From: Prochilodus magdalenae
Taxonomy: Eukaryota > Chordata > Actinopteri > Characiformes > Prochilodontidae
Reading direction: 5' to 3'
DNA length: 64,000 bases
Assembly (NCBI GenBank): GCA_024036415.1
Contig: JAMWET010002891.1
Span: forward strand, 410,001-474,000
The translations under genes and the position numbers were made by a program. A model generated the notes under the pieces. It made no database searches, had not been told where the DNA came from, and saw only the letters and a list, made by a program, of their open reading frames with translations. Shown piece by piece: positions 1 to 12,215 of the stretch; position 1 is the first letter of the stretch; each line of letters starts with the position of its first letter.

Positions 1-577
1 GCCTCCCGCTTTCTCTGGAAGTTAATTATTCTAATCTCCTGTACCTGCCTCTCTCTAATGTGGTTTAGCCCCCTGACTTATGAGAGGGGCCGTTAGAGCA
101 GCAGTTTTGTTAAAAGAAAAAGAAAGCATGTATAGACTACAGAAAGACAAACAATATGCTTTTATATTTGCTGTTATATGATTATGGTTTTACAGCAGAT
201 AATTGAGCAAGCTTCCTTGCTGTGCAGTTAGAGAATCAGCCAGAGTGGTCAGTGAGCAAGTTCATAACTAGTGACCATTTATTGTGGTAAACAGGTGAGA
301 AAGCTTTGCAGAATTTAACATTCTCCTGAGTTTCATTCATGCTAATATGAGACTTGTATGAACTGAAAGCTGGTTTAGGTTAACCTGATAATGTAAATGT
401 AGTTTATATCATAATCTAATAAGAAAGATTTAGTTTTAGCCTAATTGAAATGTCAACAGTGTTTAGTGGTATATATTACCAACATTACTACCCATGTCAA
501 ACTGCCCTGTAAGTTTGTATCTTACCTATTCTGTATCACCTGTCATGTTCTTATCACCTGACCTCATCTGCCTATAG
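1..577 (+). other. atf2 intron (partial, left edge)
   Basis: This non-coding sequence precedes the first visible atf2 exon. It is AT-rich without obvious repeats, and I see no upstream atf2 exon in it. The pyrimidine stretch and tatag at its right end form the acceptor for the exon starting at 578. Confidence 0.8.
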
Positions 578-742
578 AAGCTGAAGGCAGCCCTCAGTCA
601 GCAGCTCCCTCAGGTAACCAACGGAGACGCAGGGGATGTCCAGAACAAAGCTGCCAGCCAGACACCACCCCCTGCCCCACCTCCAGAGGAAACACGCCCA
701 CAATCACTACAACAGCCAGCCACGTCGACCACAGAAACACCT
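578..742 (+). CDS. atf2: atf2 coding exon: Pro/Gln-rich linker
   Basis: The acceptor is tatag before position 578 and the donor is gtgcgt at 743. The exon holds 55 codons in phase 0, starting KLKAALSQQ and ending STTETP. Residues between VTNGD and ETRPQSLQQ are longer and more proline-rich ([10 protein letters not shown]) than the matching human stretch. An acceptor at 580 would be an alternative start differing by one codon. Confidence 0.9.
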
Positions 743-3700
743 GTGCGTATTACACTTTTTTCATTAAAGCCACAGCACAAATTCTGCCACATAAGCGGCA
801 GCATTTGATTTCTGTCGATGCAGATGCAGTAAACTGGATGTTGATTTTTTTAGGGGGATGGCAAACATTTAATTGTTGATTTCCAGACACACACAGTATT
901 ATACAAAAAAAAATACAGAGTACAGAGCTTTGTTCCTACACTGTCCAGTCTATAGAACTTAAGCTGTTCTTTGATAATCTTCGATTTTTACTGATGATGC
1001 TGTCACTATGCCAACATTGTTCATGCGGCTGTGTACCACTGTTGACAAACACATGAATGCAACATCAACCACCAGAGCATTTTTTCAATTAAATAAAATT
1101 TTTGTTTAACTCAGCAGTGAGTGTGTTTTTTGCATGAAATCCACGTTATCTAGCTTTACAGTAAATACAAATACAACACAAATAAAACAAACCAGACCTT
1201 CTTTGTATTTAATTTTTTTCCAAAAGTGGACTTAATATCTTGTAAGCTGGTTTTGAAATACGCTTATATTTGTGTGTGTATTTGTCTGCATTTGCAGGCA
1301 TCCCCTGCCCCTCCTGCTCAGCACACACCTAGTACAGGTGGGCGGCGACGGCGGTCAACCAATGAAGACCCTGATGAAAAGAGACGGAAGTTTTTGGAAA
1401 GGAACAGAGCGGCAGCCTCGCGCTGTAGACAGAAGAGGAAAGTGTGGGTGCAAAGTCTGGAGAAGAAAGCTGAAGACCTGGGGTCTATGAATGAACAGCT
1501 ACAGGTAAACACAGTCATGAAAGCTGTAGCTACACAGTGTGACATTCAGGGGTAGTGAAAATATTAATAACAGATGACTTAATAATGAACGTACTAGTGA
1601 AGCAAAATAGGCAATAAGAGAAGCTAATTTAATGTGTAAGTTTTTGATGCAGTGATGGCTTCCGAATTATTTAAGCACAGTTCATCTTCTGTAGCGCCTA
1701 CACTCTATGGATGCTTCTCCAAAGTCAAATAGGCTGAGCACATTTATGAGTCATTATAAACTGAATCATTATAAAGAGATTTTTTAAACTATTTTGATAA
1801 AATAATCGGTAATCTACTGATATAGAGTTGTAAAAAAATATATATATTATCGTTTAAAATATGTGGCCTTTCTAAATATATTGAATTTCGGTAGAATGGT
1901 GACGAGGATGAGGATGTTCTATTACTGGAACAATGGGATGGCATTAAACACATCATTGAATCAGTCAAGAATTTAGGCTCTTACTAGGCTGGATTTTATT
2001 CAGTGTTAGACTTAATACAGAGCATTTACATTTTTATGTTTGTTTTGCATGTGCCAAAGTAAGAAGTCGATCATGTAAAATAGCTCACTGGGCAAAAGAT
2101 AGGCTACTATCTTTTTTTCGAAAGATGTTTTCTGATTTTCGAAAGATTGAATGATTTTTGAAGATCGAAATAATTTTGAGGTATTACAAACCCAGAATTT
2201 ACTATAAAACATGTAAAGCAGGTAATAAATTCCTCTTGTGCCTTTTTTTGTTACCCTTGGCCCTTGGCACCTTTGTTAGTATCCAGACTACCAATCACTG
2301 CACACTGCCACCTTTTTAAAGATGATTGGTTTGTTATAACCCCATTATGCAAAATTATGTGTCACCCATTCCTAATTAGTAGCCTACAAGTTAATATGCT
2401 GAAAGCAGGCTGTAAATCTCTTTTTGCGGAAACATGTTTAGAGTAAAAAATTTTAGCATGTACACTGATGTGTATCACTTACCGTTTATCACTTTTAAGA
2501 CAATATACTTTTAAAGAAATTAAAAAAGTTTTTTTGTTATTGTATAAGTTAATAAATTACATGGGCAGAACTCTGGTATGGGAACAAAGACGATCAAAAT
2601 AAAAAATCAAATGAAACAGTGAAGTCCCTTTCCTGACATAGTGATGCAATCATTAATGATGATTAAGAAGTGTTTTGTTGTGACAGCAATGGTGTATGTG
2701 TGTCTGCGTGCATGTAAGCCTCCTGCATTGATATATTCCTGTCAATAAAGATATTTCCTCCAGATGTCATCGGCACACAAGCGTGTCGTTTGTTCTGTCT
2801 GCGTGTTTAAGTGCTGGCCCTGGAACTCTCCCAGGGAAACCCGTCTTTTTGAACCGCCATTTTGCGGCAGGCAATTAGGATACGCTACTGACAAGTTCGA
2901 AACAGTTCACGTAACTGTTGTCTCTGCTGATAGGGACAAGCTAGGCTATGAGGCGACGCGTTCCAGACAATTTAATGAGATGTGCTGCTGTTTATTTGCG
3001 TGCTGTCTGTCCTGTTTGTCCGTTAAGGGGTGGGGGCTCCAGAAGAGGAGGAGGAGGACTGATTAATTTGTGATGGAGAGACAGGCGGGGGGTGCTGATG
3101 AGATTGTTGTAACACCGCTTAGGGTTAAATGAACGAGGGAATGAACACAGGCAGATGAAGGTGGGGGTTGGAGAGAGAAAATGAGAAGGAGACATGGTAC
3201 GAAAGAGGGCTATTAGGACGGAGAGTGTTCACTGTAGCGAGTGTCCTAAAACAGAGCATTGGAGTGTGTTTTTTATATACAGTGTGTTAATCATTGCCGT
3301 CAGGGTGTTGTAATGGTCCCTCTCTGTCCCATTGGTTCTGCTGATCAGCACACAGAGCACTAATGATGTGCGATTACTTCAACATCATTCTTAACGGGCT
3401 CTTTAACGAGGTGTCAGGGCCATTCGGCCCATATTCTCCACGATTCCAGCCTGTAAAAGAGAAACTTACTCTCTGGAGCTGCGTTTAGCTCCGGCTATGT
3501 GACAACATGCAACATTATCTCAACGGAACAAATGGCGCATTGAGCTTTTTATTTGTCTCTCATGTTGAGGTAATTTATAAAGTGCCATGACCTTCATATT
3601 AATGGATGTCTAACTTACCTGATCATTAAACAGAGATCAGATAACTCGTCTGCAGTTTCCTTTACAGTTACACAGCTCAATTGTTGCTTGGTACACACTG

Positions 3701-6700
3701 TATGTTTCTCTGTGAAATTCCTCCACTTTGCTCTGATAGCCTTAAATTTCCTGCCAGAGGCCTTTGCGCCTATATTTAGTCAGCAATTATCTCGCCGAAT
3801 GCCAGGCTGAGCTCTAGCCCACCCCTATTGACAGCATTGTTGTACTGTGTAAGGGGTTACAAGGATCCATCACTATTTTATGAGCAGCACCTGTAACAGA
3901 CGAGGAATGGATGAGATGGAGTGGAGGGGAGGGAGGGGTGAAACGAGCAGGCTACGGTGCGAGTGTGAAAGCCGGAGTGCTGGTCGTAATGGGACGTGGC
4001 AGTCCGCATGGTGAGGAAATCCATGGCTCCACCAGCTGTGTTTAAATCTGTTCCTCTACAGCCTCGCCGTGCCAGCAACACCAAGCCCTAACAGATGGAA
4101 TCAAATAAATTGGCTGCTTTTTAGATGAATAGATTAAAGTGCCGGCCATGTTTTAGAGGAAAGGAGAAAGCGCTTAAATCTGCCATGCAGTGTCCTGCCC
4201 CTCTCTCCTGCTAGCATTCCTCTAAATCCCCTTAAAGTCACCTTCACTGTTAAACGGGCCCATCTTTAACACACGCACAACAGCGTCCCGTGGGAGCAGT
4301 AAGAGGAGAGTAAATCTTGGCAGAATGGGGTGTGGGGTTTTGCTGACGGAGGGAATAACTCTCCTTCTCTCTCCTTTTTTCTCCTCTCTCCTTTTTGATA
4401 ATGTTAAAAATGGTTTCCGAGACCAGCATAGTAATATTTTTTTATAAAAATGTTTTCTAGCTCTGATCAGCATCAACTGTAGAAAATCTGTTTAGTTTGT
4501 ATTTTGAACTAATTTTGGTTGTGCTTTAGGCATAGTTTGACATGAAGACCTGTCCTCATGCCCTTTATAGTTGTCACACTAAAGCCTCACTTTTCTTATG
4601 CTCTGACTAGAGATACACAATATATCAAAAAAGGCCTGTGCACAGTGATGGTTAACCTATTTACCAGGTTAACAGCCCTAGAAGTATTGATTCATAACCG
4701 CATACAATGCACAGAAGAATGTTTTGTCCGTTTGCTGTTCAAAACACACAATAGTTGTGCTTCAGCCCCCAGTAAGGCCAAGCCAAGCAGATGAGACCCA
4801 TGACTTTTGACTCTAAAACGATCATTTGAGGCTTTACAGGATGAGTTGTGGCAGTGCAAGGACATCTTTTGACCAGGTTTCTTTTCTTCTTGATTGATAC
4901 TACATTACTTCTGACTAAATATTTTACATTGTGCAGCTTTAAGATTTATTTCTGCACTATCACTGCTCTGGAGTTTACACTGGAGTTATAGGGATACTCA
5001 CAAAATGGCTGTTCTGACATCTGTTATTTTTGTCTCCTGCAAGCAGTGAACATAAGGTATAATCCATTTTGCCATTTTAAAACAGAAATAAGAATATTTC
5101 TTCCTGTTTGTTACCAAAAACATTTGGTGTTCCAACAGTTCTTTGTGTTTACGTTTTTGTCGTTATATGTTTGTGTGATACTACACCAGGTATCAAAATG
5201 AAAAGAATGGTTTTGTAACCACGCCCTCAGTATGTGGATGTGCATGTCTAAAATGATGTTCCTTGCTCATTAGTCTTACTCTCTCTTCTTTAGAGTGAAG
5301 TGACTCTGCTGCGAACTGAGGTGGCCCAGCTAAAGCAGCTCTTACTGGCTCATAAGGACTGTCCAGTGACGCTCATGCAGAAGAAATCTGGCTACCAGTG
5401 TGAGTAATGATTCTTCAGAAAGCAGCACTGCGGGCCAGTTGTTGTGCTGCTGACTGGAGTTAACATTCTAGAATCTGTACTGTGTTCCTGGAACAAACTT
5501 AAATTACAGCTATGCCTTCTTAGTATTAGTGAAGAGCCACCAATCAGTAGAATGTTTAAAAATATAGGCTATAAGATAGGTAAAACTAAACCTTCTGCTG
5601 AAGCCTTACAGCACTTTATTGATTATTTAGTTTATTTTAGTTGATTATTGATTTAAAGATGTAAAGTAACTTATATATTTCTTTAGGTTAGTTTTATATA
5701 GTTCTATAGTTTTTGGGTTTAGTCCTGGGCTACAGGGCATTCTGAATGGAGATTGGAAGGAAAATGTCATCCAGGAGTAGAATTAATTGATGTTTGGAAA
5801 AACAGCCTACAATGTTTTGAAATATGACATTATCATTATGATCACAGTAGTTTTTTGTTTTTTGATAATGTTTTTGTGCATGACCCAACCCTTAATTTGT
5901 GCCTTGGTTTGAAGCATCAGATGTAAACAGGTGAAGTCTTAATCATGAATGAAATCTTTTAAGAGAGCAAAACAAATTAGAAAACAAAAACCTTGTACAT
6001 TTTTGTAGGTACACTGTGTAGGGTCACAGGCTGTAGTCCATTTGTTGCTGTACAATTAGTTAGTCTATCAATAGAAAAAGACCAACATAGGACCACTCCT
6101 GACCAGATATAACTTGGGCGATGGACCATTTTTAGAACAACAGAGATAGAGGTAGTGGGATGTTAGGATGCATGTAGCAGTGGTACAAGTGCATCACTGA
6201 AAGCAGCATTGCTGGAGTTCTTATACGTCTGAGTGGCCCTTATTCATGAAAGTTTCGTTTAGGAGAGATTTGCTTTTTGCCAGTTTTTTCTTTTGTGGAT
6301 CTGTACAAGCAAATACATCTGGCAGGTGTGTAAAGGCTCGATTTCCAGTTAAAAACTCTGTTATAATCTTAATCTTAATCTCTGTCTACCAACAAAGCCA
6401 TTGGCTCACACACTGTTAAACACTGTATTTTGTCTCGGCTGAAACACTGGTACTGGTAGGGTAGCACTGAAGCTGATTTCATCACTAAAATATCTTCATG
6501 TTTCCATGTCCCGCAAAGGTTTCACAATTGAGATGAAGAGTAGTTCATATGTCATTCATCATTAAACCCCTTTGCTCATCTTCACCTCTCCAGGTTCAAA
6601 CCAGGGTCGACTTAGAAAATTAAACAAAAAAAAATATAATGACATCATTAAAATGCTATGAATCTTTAAGAGTGTGTTTAGTTTAAAATGGCAGTATAAA

Positions 6701-7777
6701 ATCACAGATAGAACTTTATCTTTTTTTACTCCAAACTGCTGTCTCCTTTTTTAAAGGGGCTCATAATTGAGCCAGTCTGAGATGGAAGGGCATATGTGAT
6801 TCAGGCACATCTTTGGCCGTTATGCTTTAATGACATCTTAAGAAATGAGCAAATCTGTAGCTCGTCTGCCATATGCAGCCACTTCATATCAATTTGCTGT
6901 TGTCAGTGCAATGAAGGAGCGGTTCTGTGAGGCTGTGCTAGCAGCAGATCCTCAGGCTCCCTGCAAGTGCTAAAACGTAATGGCTGCTATTTCTAACCGC
7001 CATTGTGTAAGCACTTTCTGCAGAGGACTCAACTACAATGCTTCTCCAACTCTTTCATAATGACTTCTGGACCGCTGATTGCATTGTTTAGATACATAGG
7101 TGTGTGTATGTGTATGAGTGAAAGAAAGTGTGATAGATATTCAGCTTTCCTGCAGCGAGCAGAAAAAAGTTGAATGTCGAGAAAACTGCATAGAGGCATG
7201 TGTGTGGCTTGCACTGCAGCCTAGTACTGACTTGTATTGACAATGATTGCCTCCAAAATGAGGCTATTATAGCGGCTAGCCTGACACAGCCACAGAGTCC
7301 TGCGGCAGACACACATCCTTGTAGCTGTTCTGTTCATTATGTGACGCCATTGTTAAAGCAGCACCACTGACAAGTGCATGCATATTATTGGAGTGATGGG
7401 TGCTGGATGGGATTGGCTTGTCAGGGAGCGGACTCATTTGTGGGTGTCTAGTTGGTGTATTTGGGGAAATGGGAGGCTGTGGTAATGGATGAGGCTATCC
7501 TTCACTCCTGTTTGTGGTGCTTCTGTTAGAGAACGGCGTGAGGGGTCATATATTAGCAGCCTGCTGAAATAAGATGGGGAGAAAAGCATCACTCTGTCTT
7601 TTCATTTTAGTAAACAACTAGATGAGATTTTGCAACATTTATTGCAGGCATCTAAACAGCAGATGGTTATTTCTTCTGTCAATGTTCTCTTAATATGTTG
7701 AAAGACTGCAGGTTGTATATATATATTAAATATAAAATTTTATATGTATAAATACATATAGAAAATATACATATATG

Positions 7778-7856
<79 letters not shown>

Positions 7857-10375
7857 CACTGAATTATGCATTATGTATATTATCAGGTCCAACAAGTAGG
7901 CCAGGTCATCTCTTTGTGTATAGTGGGCCAGTGTTAGTAACTGGGCCCCTGAGGTACACCAGCCCTTGTATCTCTGTCTGTTGGCACTTTTAATCATGCA
8001 CCCAAGGCACTGCAAAAGCAGGTGGGGGGAAATTATCCAACCTGCCCTGCAAACACGGCAGGCCATGCCTTCGCTTGGCAGTGCACACAGCCCATCTGCT
8101 CGCGGCGGTTAGAAGATCAGAAGCGAATAAGTGAGAGAGAGAGAGTGGAGGGCGGCCTTAGGAGCCAGCAGTGCTGCATATGATAATATATTTCGCCCTG
8201 TGCTCTCTTGCTTAATGCCATTAGGAGTAATTATAGGAGCCTGAATATGGAGCAAAAAGAGAGAGCAGAAATGCCTGTCTGATTTACACAGAGTTCGACC
8301 TTATTCGCTCAGCTCATGCCAGTATTTACGGCCTTCTGGCGTACACATACCCTAAATCATCTGATCAGAGCCCCATCAATTGAGTCGGTCCTGATCGCGC
8401 ACAATGCGGCAGGTCTTTTAAACACAAAGCCATTTACGACGCGTCTCCTAAACCAAAATCAGAAGTGCACACGAGATAACAAACCCCTGTGTTAATTACC
8501 AAGTGCCATTTCAGCGGACTCTTGCATCATTAGCTATATTAATTATCATAGTACTCTGCATTTCTTTACAAGTCAGAAAGAGGGAAGGTTTTTTTTTTCT
8601 TTCCTCCCTCATCAGGAGCCAATTAATTTATTGCAATTGTGGAGCAGCTGGTGGCATTTGGACTGCGAGTCTCTGCCTCTCTCCAGTGTGAGCATCATTA
8701 AAATCAGGTGCTGTAATCATCTGTCGCTGCAGTAGTTGGCAAGGTAGCAAGAAACAAATGAGAACGCTGGGAGGGGTGCGAGGGCCCAGCCACACGCCAA
8801 TGCCTGTAATACACCCTTATGATGTTGGTTTAAAATGACATTGTAACTTTAATTAAAGGTTACAAAGCAAGTGCTGGGAATAATAAAAGACAAAGCACGG
8901 ATCAGGCTCAAAAACTGGGTTTAGTAGCAATTACGCATCGAATGGAGCATACTGAATAAAAGCTTGGTTGTGTATGTGTGATGTTCACAGGGTCAGATCT
9001 CTGGCATTGTGGTGTTATTTGTATTAAATCTCTAACCAGGAATAGTTGAAACAGTTCCACTGCCTTTTTGTGCACCTATTGTGATACGGGTGTGATTACA
9101 AAGCCAGAAACTGTTAAGGTTTGGGATTTTGGATTATTTGGTACTCTCAGGTAGAGCTTTTTGCGATGAACACCACTCCAGTAAAGAAGGATGAGTTACT
9201 TTTTCTTCTGTATGAATAGGGCCAAACATCAGTCATAAGCACCTCAATATGTTTGCAAGAGGACACTAAGCACTACATTTTATGTGGATGTGCTGCCCTG
9301 TGTCCTGCTACCTCATCATATAATAATATTGTAAACCCTGTTGTCCTTCCTTTCCAAGGACAACATGGCTTTCTAAGTCCTTGGGGACACTAGGGGACTC
9401 CATGGACAGACCAGCTGAGTCTCCACCCTGACGCACAGCTGTATGATGCTACTCTACACTTCCAAGCAGTGCTTATTCTCTGTAATGCTGTTCCATTTAA
9501 TTTACTAAGTAGACTAACCAGGCCTCTGTTTAAAGTGTCTGAGGTTTTATATCTGCACTTGTGTGTGCTGTTTATTTTGACACAATTACTCCTTGTTTAC
9601 GTCTTTAGTCTCATAAATTTGTTTGTCTGTTCTATGTGGTTAATATCTGGTTATTCTTTTTATATGACATATAACAATTTATAACTTAGACATGTTTTCT
9701 GGAATTTGAGTTTGAAAGTGTGTTCTGTAGAGGATGTGTACTTATTGAATTAGAAATTCAGCGAAACATACAGTTTTCCTGCGCTTCACAAGCTTTTGCA
9801 TACTACTGTACATTTCTGAACATAGATTTCATTAATAATATGAATATAATAATGGAAATTAATTCATTTTGAAATTTGGTGTTTGAAAGTTGCTTCTATC
9901 ATTTTTTTTGCCAGAGCTATGAGGTTGACCTGCATGCTAAATTCACCACCATGTGAATTGTGCTTAATTGACTTGTCACAAATCTGAGCCAGTTTCAATA
10001 CAAGGAAGCATTGTTCTATAAAACAATTGCTGATGATAGCAATCCACTCTACAGGACAAGCTTAATTTATGTTGCAGAAAACTTTGCCATAATGTTTTCA
10101 GTGCCTGTGTTTAGACGATTTTGTAATTTCTCTGTGTTTCAGTACTCGATAAGGAAGACAGCTGTGAAGAGATGTCTGTTCCTGGCAGCCCCCACAGTGA
10201 GGCTATACAGCACAGTTCTGTCAGCACTTCCAATGGCGTGAGCTCCTCCACGACAACCATAGTTGCACTGGCCCCCAGCTCAGTCACTGGACATTCTGCA
10301 GATCAGAGCACAGAGGAGGAGGAGTCGAATGGAGGCGTGGCCCCAGGCACTCAGACCCAACCCTCTGGAAGCTGA
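578..10375 (+). CDS. atf2: Activating transcription factor 2 (ATF2), C-terminal part, four coding exons
   Basis: ATF2 is a nuclear bZIP transcription factor that binds CRE/AP-1 sites as a homodimer or with JUN and is activated by stress kinases. The visible coding exons are 578-742, 1298-1504, 5294-5399 and 10143-10375. They join in frame to 236 residues plus stop, about the last 47% of the 505-aa human protein. The order is a Pro/Gln-rich linker (with [13 protein letters not shown], as in human ATF2), the basic region ([18 protein letters not shown]), a leucine zipper running across the exon 2/3 junction ([20 protein letters not shown]), and a tail ending QPSGS. The residues [20 protein letters not shown] and [12 protein letters not shown] fit ATF2 rather than CREB5 or ATF7. 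The N-terminal zinc finger and transactivation domain lie off the left edge. The gene is co-directional with chn1, as I recall for human 2q31. Confidence 0.96.
1298..1504 (+). CDS. atf2: atf2 coding exon: basic region and start of leucine zipper
   Basis: The acceptor is tttgcag before 1298 and the donor gtaaac starts at 1505. The exon holds 69 codons in phase 0. It encodes ASPAPPAQ, then [18 protein letters not shown], the DNA-contacting N-x-x-A-A-x-x-C-R signature (NRAAASRCR) and [16 protein letters not shown]. This is the most diagnostic exon of the gene. Confidence 0.97.
1505..5293 (+). other. atf2 intron, 3.8 kb
   Basis: This intron splits the bZIP domain between basic region and zipper. 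It is mostly AT-rich unique sequence. Positions about 2112-2170 carry a short degenerate repeat of the word ttttcgaaagat. Positions about 3290-3870 are more GC-balanced and repeat-free and are listed separately as a candidate conserved element. No extra exon is supported. Confidence 0.8.
3290..3870. promoter_or_regulatory. Candidate conserved non-coding element in atf2 intron
   Basis: The stretch differs from its AT-rich surroundings. It has mixed composition, few homopolymers, no long open frame, and words such as TTAATCATT, ATTAATGG, GCAATTATCT and TGATCATTAAA that suit homeodomain or SOX/POU binding. This is a call from texture alone, with no alignment behind it. Confidence 0.3.
5294..5399 (+). 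CDS. atf2: atf2 coding exon: leucine zipper
   Basis: The acceptor is ttctttag before 5294 and the donor gtgagt starts at 5400. The exon holds 35 codons plus one base: [20 protein letters not shown], then [15 protein letters not shown]. Heptad leucines and valines continue from the previous exon. The same segment in human reads [20 protein letters not shown]. Confidence 0.95.
7780..7854. repeat. (TA)n microsatellite
   Basis: About 37 uninterrupted TA units, preceded by a degenerate AT-rich stretch from about 7716. It can fold on itself and is likely to be length-polymorphic. Confidence 0.98.
8090..8860. promoter_or_regulatory. Candidate conserved non-coding element in atf2 intron
   Basis: About 770 bp of balanced composition with several words of enhancer type: TTAATTACC, GCTATATTAATTATC, CCAATTAATTTATTGC and ACTTTAATTAAAGG. 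It also has isolated CpGs (for example GATCGCGC near 8394 and ACGACGCG near 8436) that are unusual for this intron. There is no long open frame and no transposon signature. The call rests on sequence texture only. Confidence 0.35.
10143..10375 (+). CDS. atf2: atf2 terminal coding exon: C-terminal tail and stop
   Basis: The acceptor is tgtttcag before 10143. A codon split across the junction gives Leu, followed by [34 protein letters not shown] and the end GTQTQPSGS, with TGA at 10373-10375. The segment after the conserved HSSVSTSNG block ([15 protein letters not shown], then [13 protein letters not shown]) has diverged from mammals. Confidence 0.94.
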
Positions 10376-12215
10376 TCAGGCTTCAAAGGGGTTACTTTTT
10401 ATTCCTGGCAGCCATGTTTATGTGAGGAGGAAAAGTTCCCTCACTCTTCTTCAGTCTGGAGAGTATTTATTTTGTTTTTATTTCTTCTGATTTAATTTCA
10501 CATCAAATGCATTTTAACAAAAAACTTGTTGTTATTGTTAAGATGCACGGGATGGCACTTTACAACTTGTGGAAAATTGTCCTGATTGTCTAATTCTCTC
10601 TTGCACTCTTTTTGCGTCCATGTTTACTCTATTTATTATATTACTGTTATATGCATCATCACGACTGCAAAAATCTGAAGTAGTGACCGATTCAGCGTGT
10701 TCTATATGAGTCGTAAATGCCAAAGTGTATCATGGCTTATTGTAATGGATTTTCTAAAACACTGCTGTAGGCAGAAGGGCAGTCACTTTTTATTTCTTTG
10801 CCTTTTCCATTTTGCACATGAAGAGAGATGGAGTAAGTTGTTTTTGGTAGCGTTTGACTGTTGATATGACCAGTTCTGGCAGCTTCTAGGAGTAGATTTG
10901 AAAACGTGCATTGTTACAAATCTTCAGTGATTGAGTGCAGTTTGAACTGATCATAGAGACTTTTTTTGTGAATAAGTAGTTTGCTACTTTAATGAGTAGT
11001 GTGATGTTTGAATGTTGTAAGTAATCTTCTGCCTGTAAAAATAAGGTCTTTTAAGAGCAATGTTTTGATCAACATTCCATGAGTAGGTTTTTGCAAAGGC
11101 AGTAAGTAACTGTAGGTATTGAGTACATCTTTCACCATACAGACATCTCTTTGATGTTGACTTAACTATGTGCCATTATTTTCAATTTATGAGTTGCAGA
11201 TATTGATTTGTAATTGAGGAATTTGGCAGAAGGGTATATAAAGTAGAGACAGAGTTCTCAGATCACAGAGGCTTTCATGTACATGATTTCTTAGAGTGGG
11301 CGGTGTAATGTTTATTTTTGCCACTTGCTGACAACATGACTCTGAATCTGTGGTGTTTTGCTCTTTGAAACACTGAAGAAAATTAGAAAATGGCTGTTAA
11401 TCATTCACCTCATTTAACTTTTAAAATACTACATTTTAAGAAGCATTGTAAATGTCATTTTATGATAGCATTGTATGTGACATCTGCAAGAATATGTGCA
11501 TTGTTTGTGTTAGGGTCACTTCATTCTTTAGGAACACAAAAACAGTGCTCAAAAAATAAAAGAAAAATGGAATGCGGCTTTTCCCACCCAACCAATTTAG
11601 TGGTTCCAGTTTATGGCCTCAGAAAAAAACAACAACAAAAAAACAATAACAAATAAATAATTTGTTGTTAATACTGGAACCAGGAGGTGCTTTTTCAAAA
11701 GGAAAAATAGTCTGTAAGCTGTATATTTAAGTTAACTTATTTGCTGCAGTTAAGCTTAGTGACAGTTACAGAGTAAGTAACTCCTAGCTTCATGAGTTTG
11801 GATCGATTTGCCTTCTATCTTAAAATGTATTGGCCTACTACTGTGTAGTTTTATTGCTGCATTATTTAGCTTTTCTAAGTATCATCTATTTAAGAATCAT
11901 TTTGTTTAACAGGTAAATTTGTACGGTCATTGTTATGTGCTTACTTGCATGAATGATTGATTCTCTGAGAGAATTAGACCTATGTTTAAATCATGTCTCA
12001 GTTGGATTATTGCAGTTGAACATGTTATACTTTGATTCTCAGCCAGGAGGCAGTGGGTTTACGTTTCTGGTGTTTGTTAACCTCTGGCTCCAGTGCGGAA
12101 AAGGGATGTGATTATTATTGTGTTGGCAGTAAACTTGTAACTTGGTGGAAGTTATGTATAAAGTTATCATAAATTAATAAGATGTTGTAATAAATCTTTT
12201 AATATCTCTTTAAAT
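10376..12215 (+). other. atf2: atf2 3' UTR
   Basis: This is the sequence after the TGA. AATAAA hexamers occur at 11555-11560, 11652-11657 and 12189-12194. The last is followed within about 30 bases by a TTGTGG-containing GT-rich stretch, so I take the distal end to be near 12215. The two upstream hexamers could give shorter mRNAs. The end is inferred. Confidence 0.6.
12189..12194 (+). terminator. atf2 distal poly(A) signal
   Basis: Canonical AATAAA followed by T-rich sequence and a GT-rich element (gttgtggagcc). It lies about 1.2 kb from the convergent 3' end of the - strand TRIL-like gene. Confidence 0.5.

Larger units (their letters stand above)
5400..10142 (+). other. atf2 last coding intron, 4.7 kb
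   Basis: This intron separates the zipper exon from the tail exon. It contains a 75-bp (TA)n tract at 7780-7854 and two repeat-poor, conserved-looking blocks (about 6760-7030 and 8090-8860), listed separately. I see no exon or transposon in it. Confidence 0.8.

Noticed and set aside
1226..1297. Upstream extension of the bZIP frame with its own ATG (1226)
   Set aside because: It crosses the tttgcag acceptor at 1297 and is intron read-through.
2764..3066. 100-codon frame in an atf2 intron
   Set aside because: No homology; atf2 exon phases on both sides already join without it.
9384..9397. Possible third CTCF core (GACACTAGGGGACT)
   Set aside because: At least two mismatches at strongly preferred positions.
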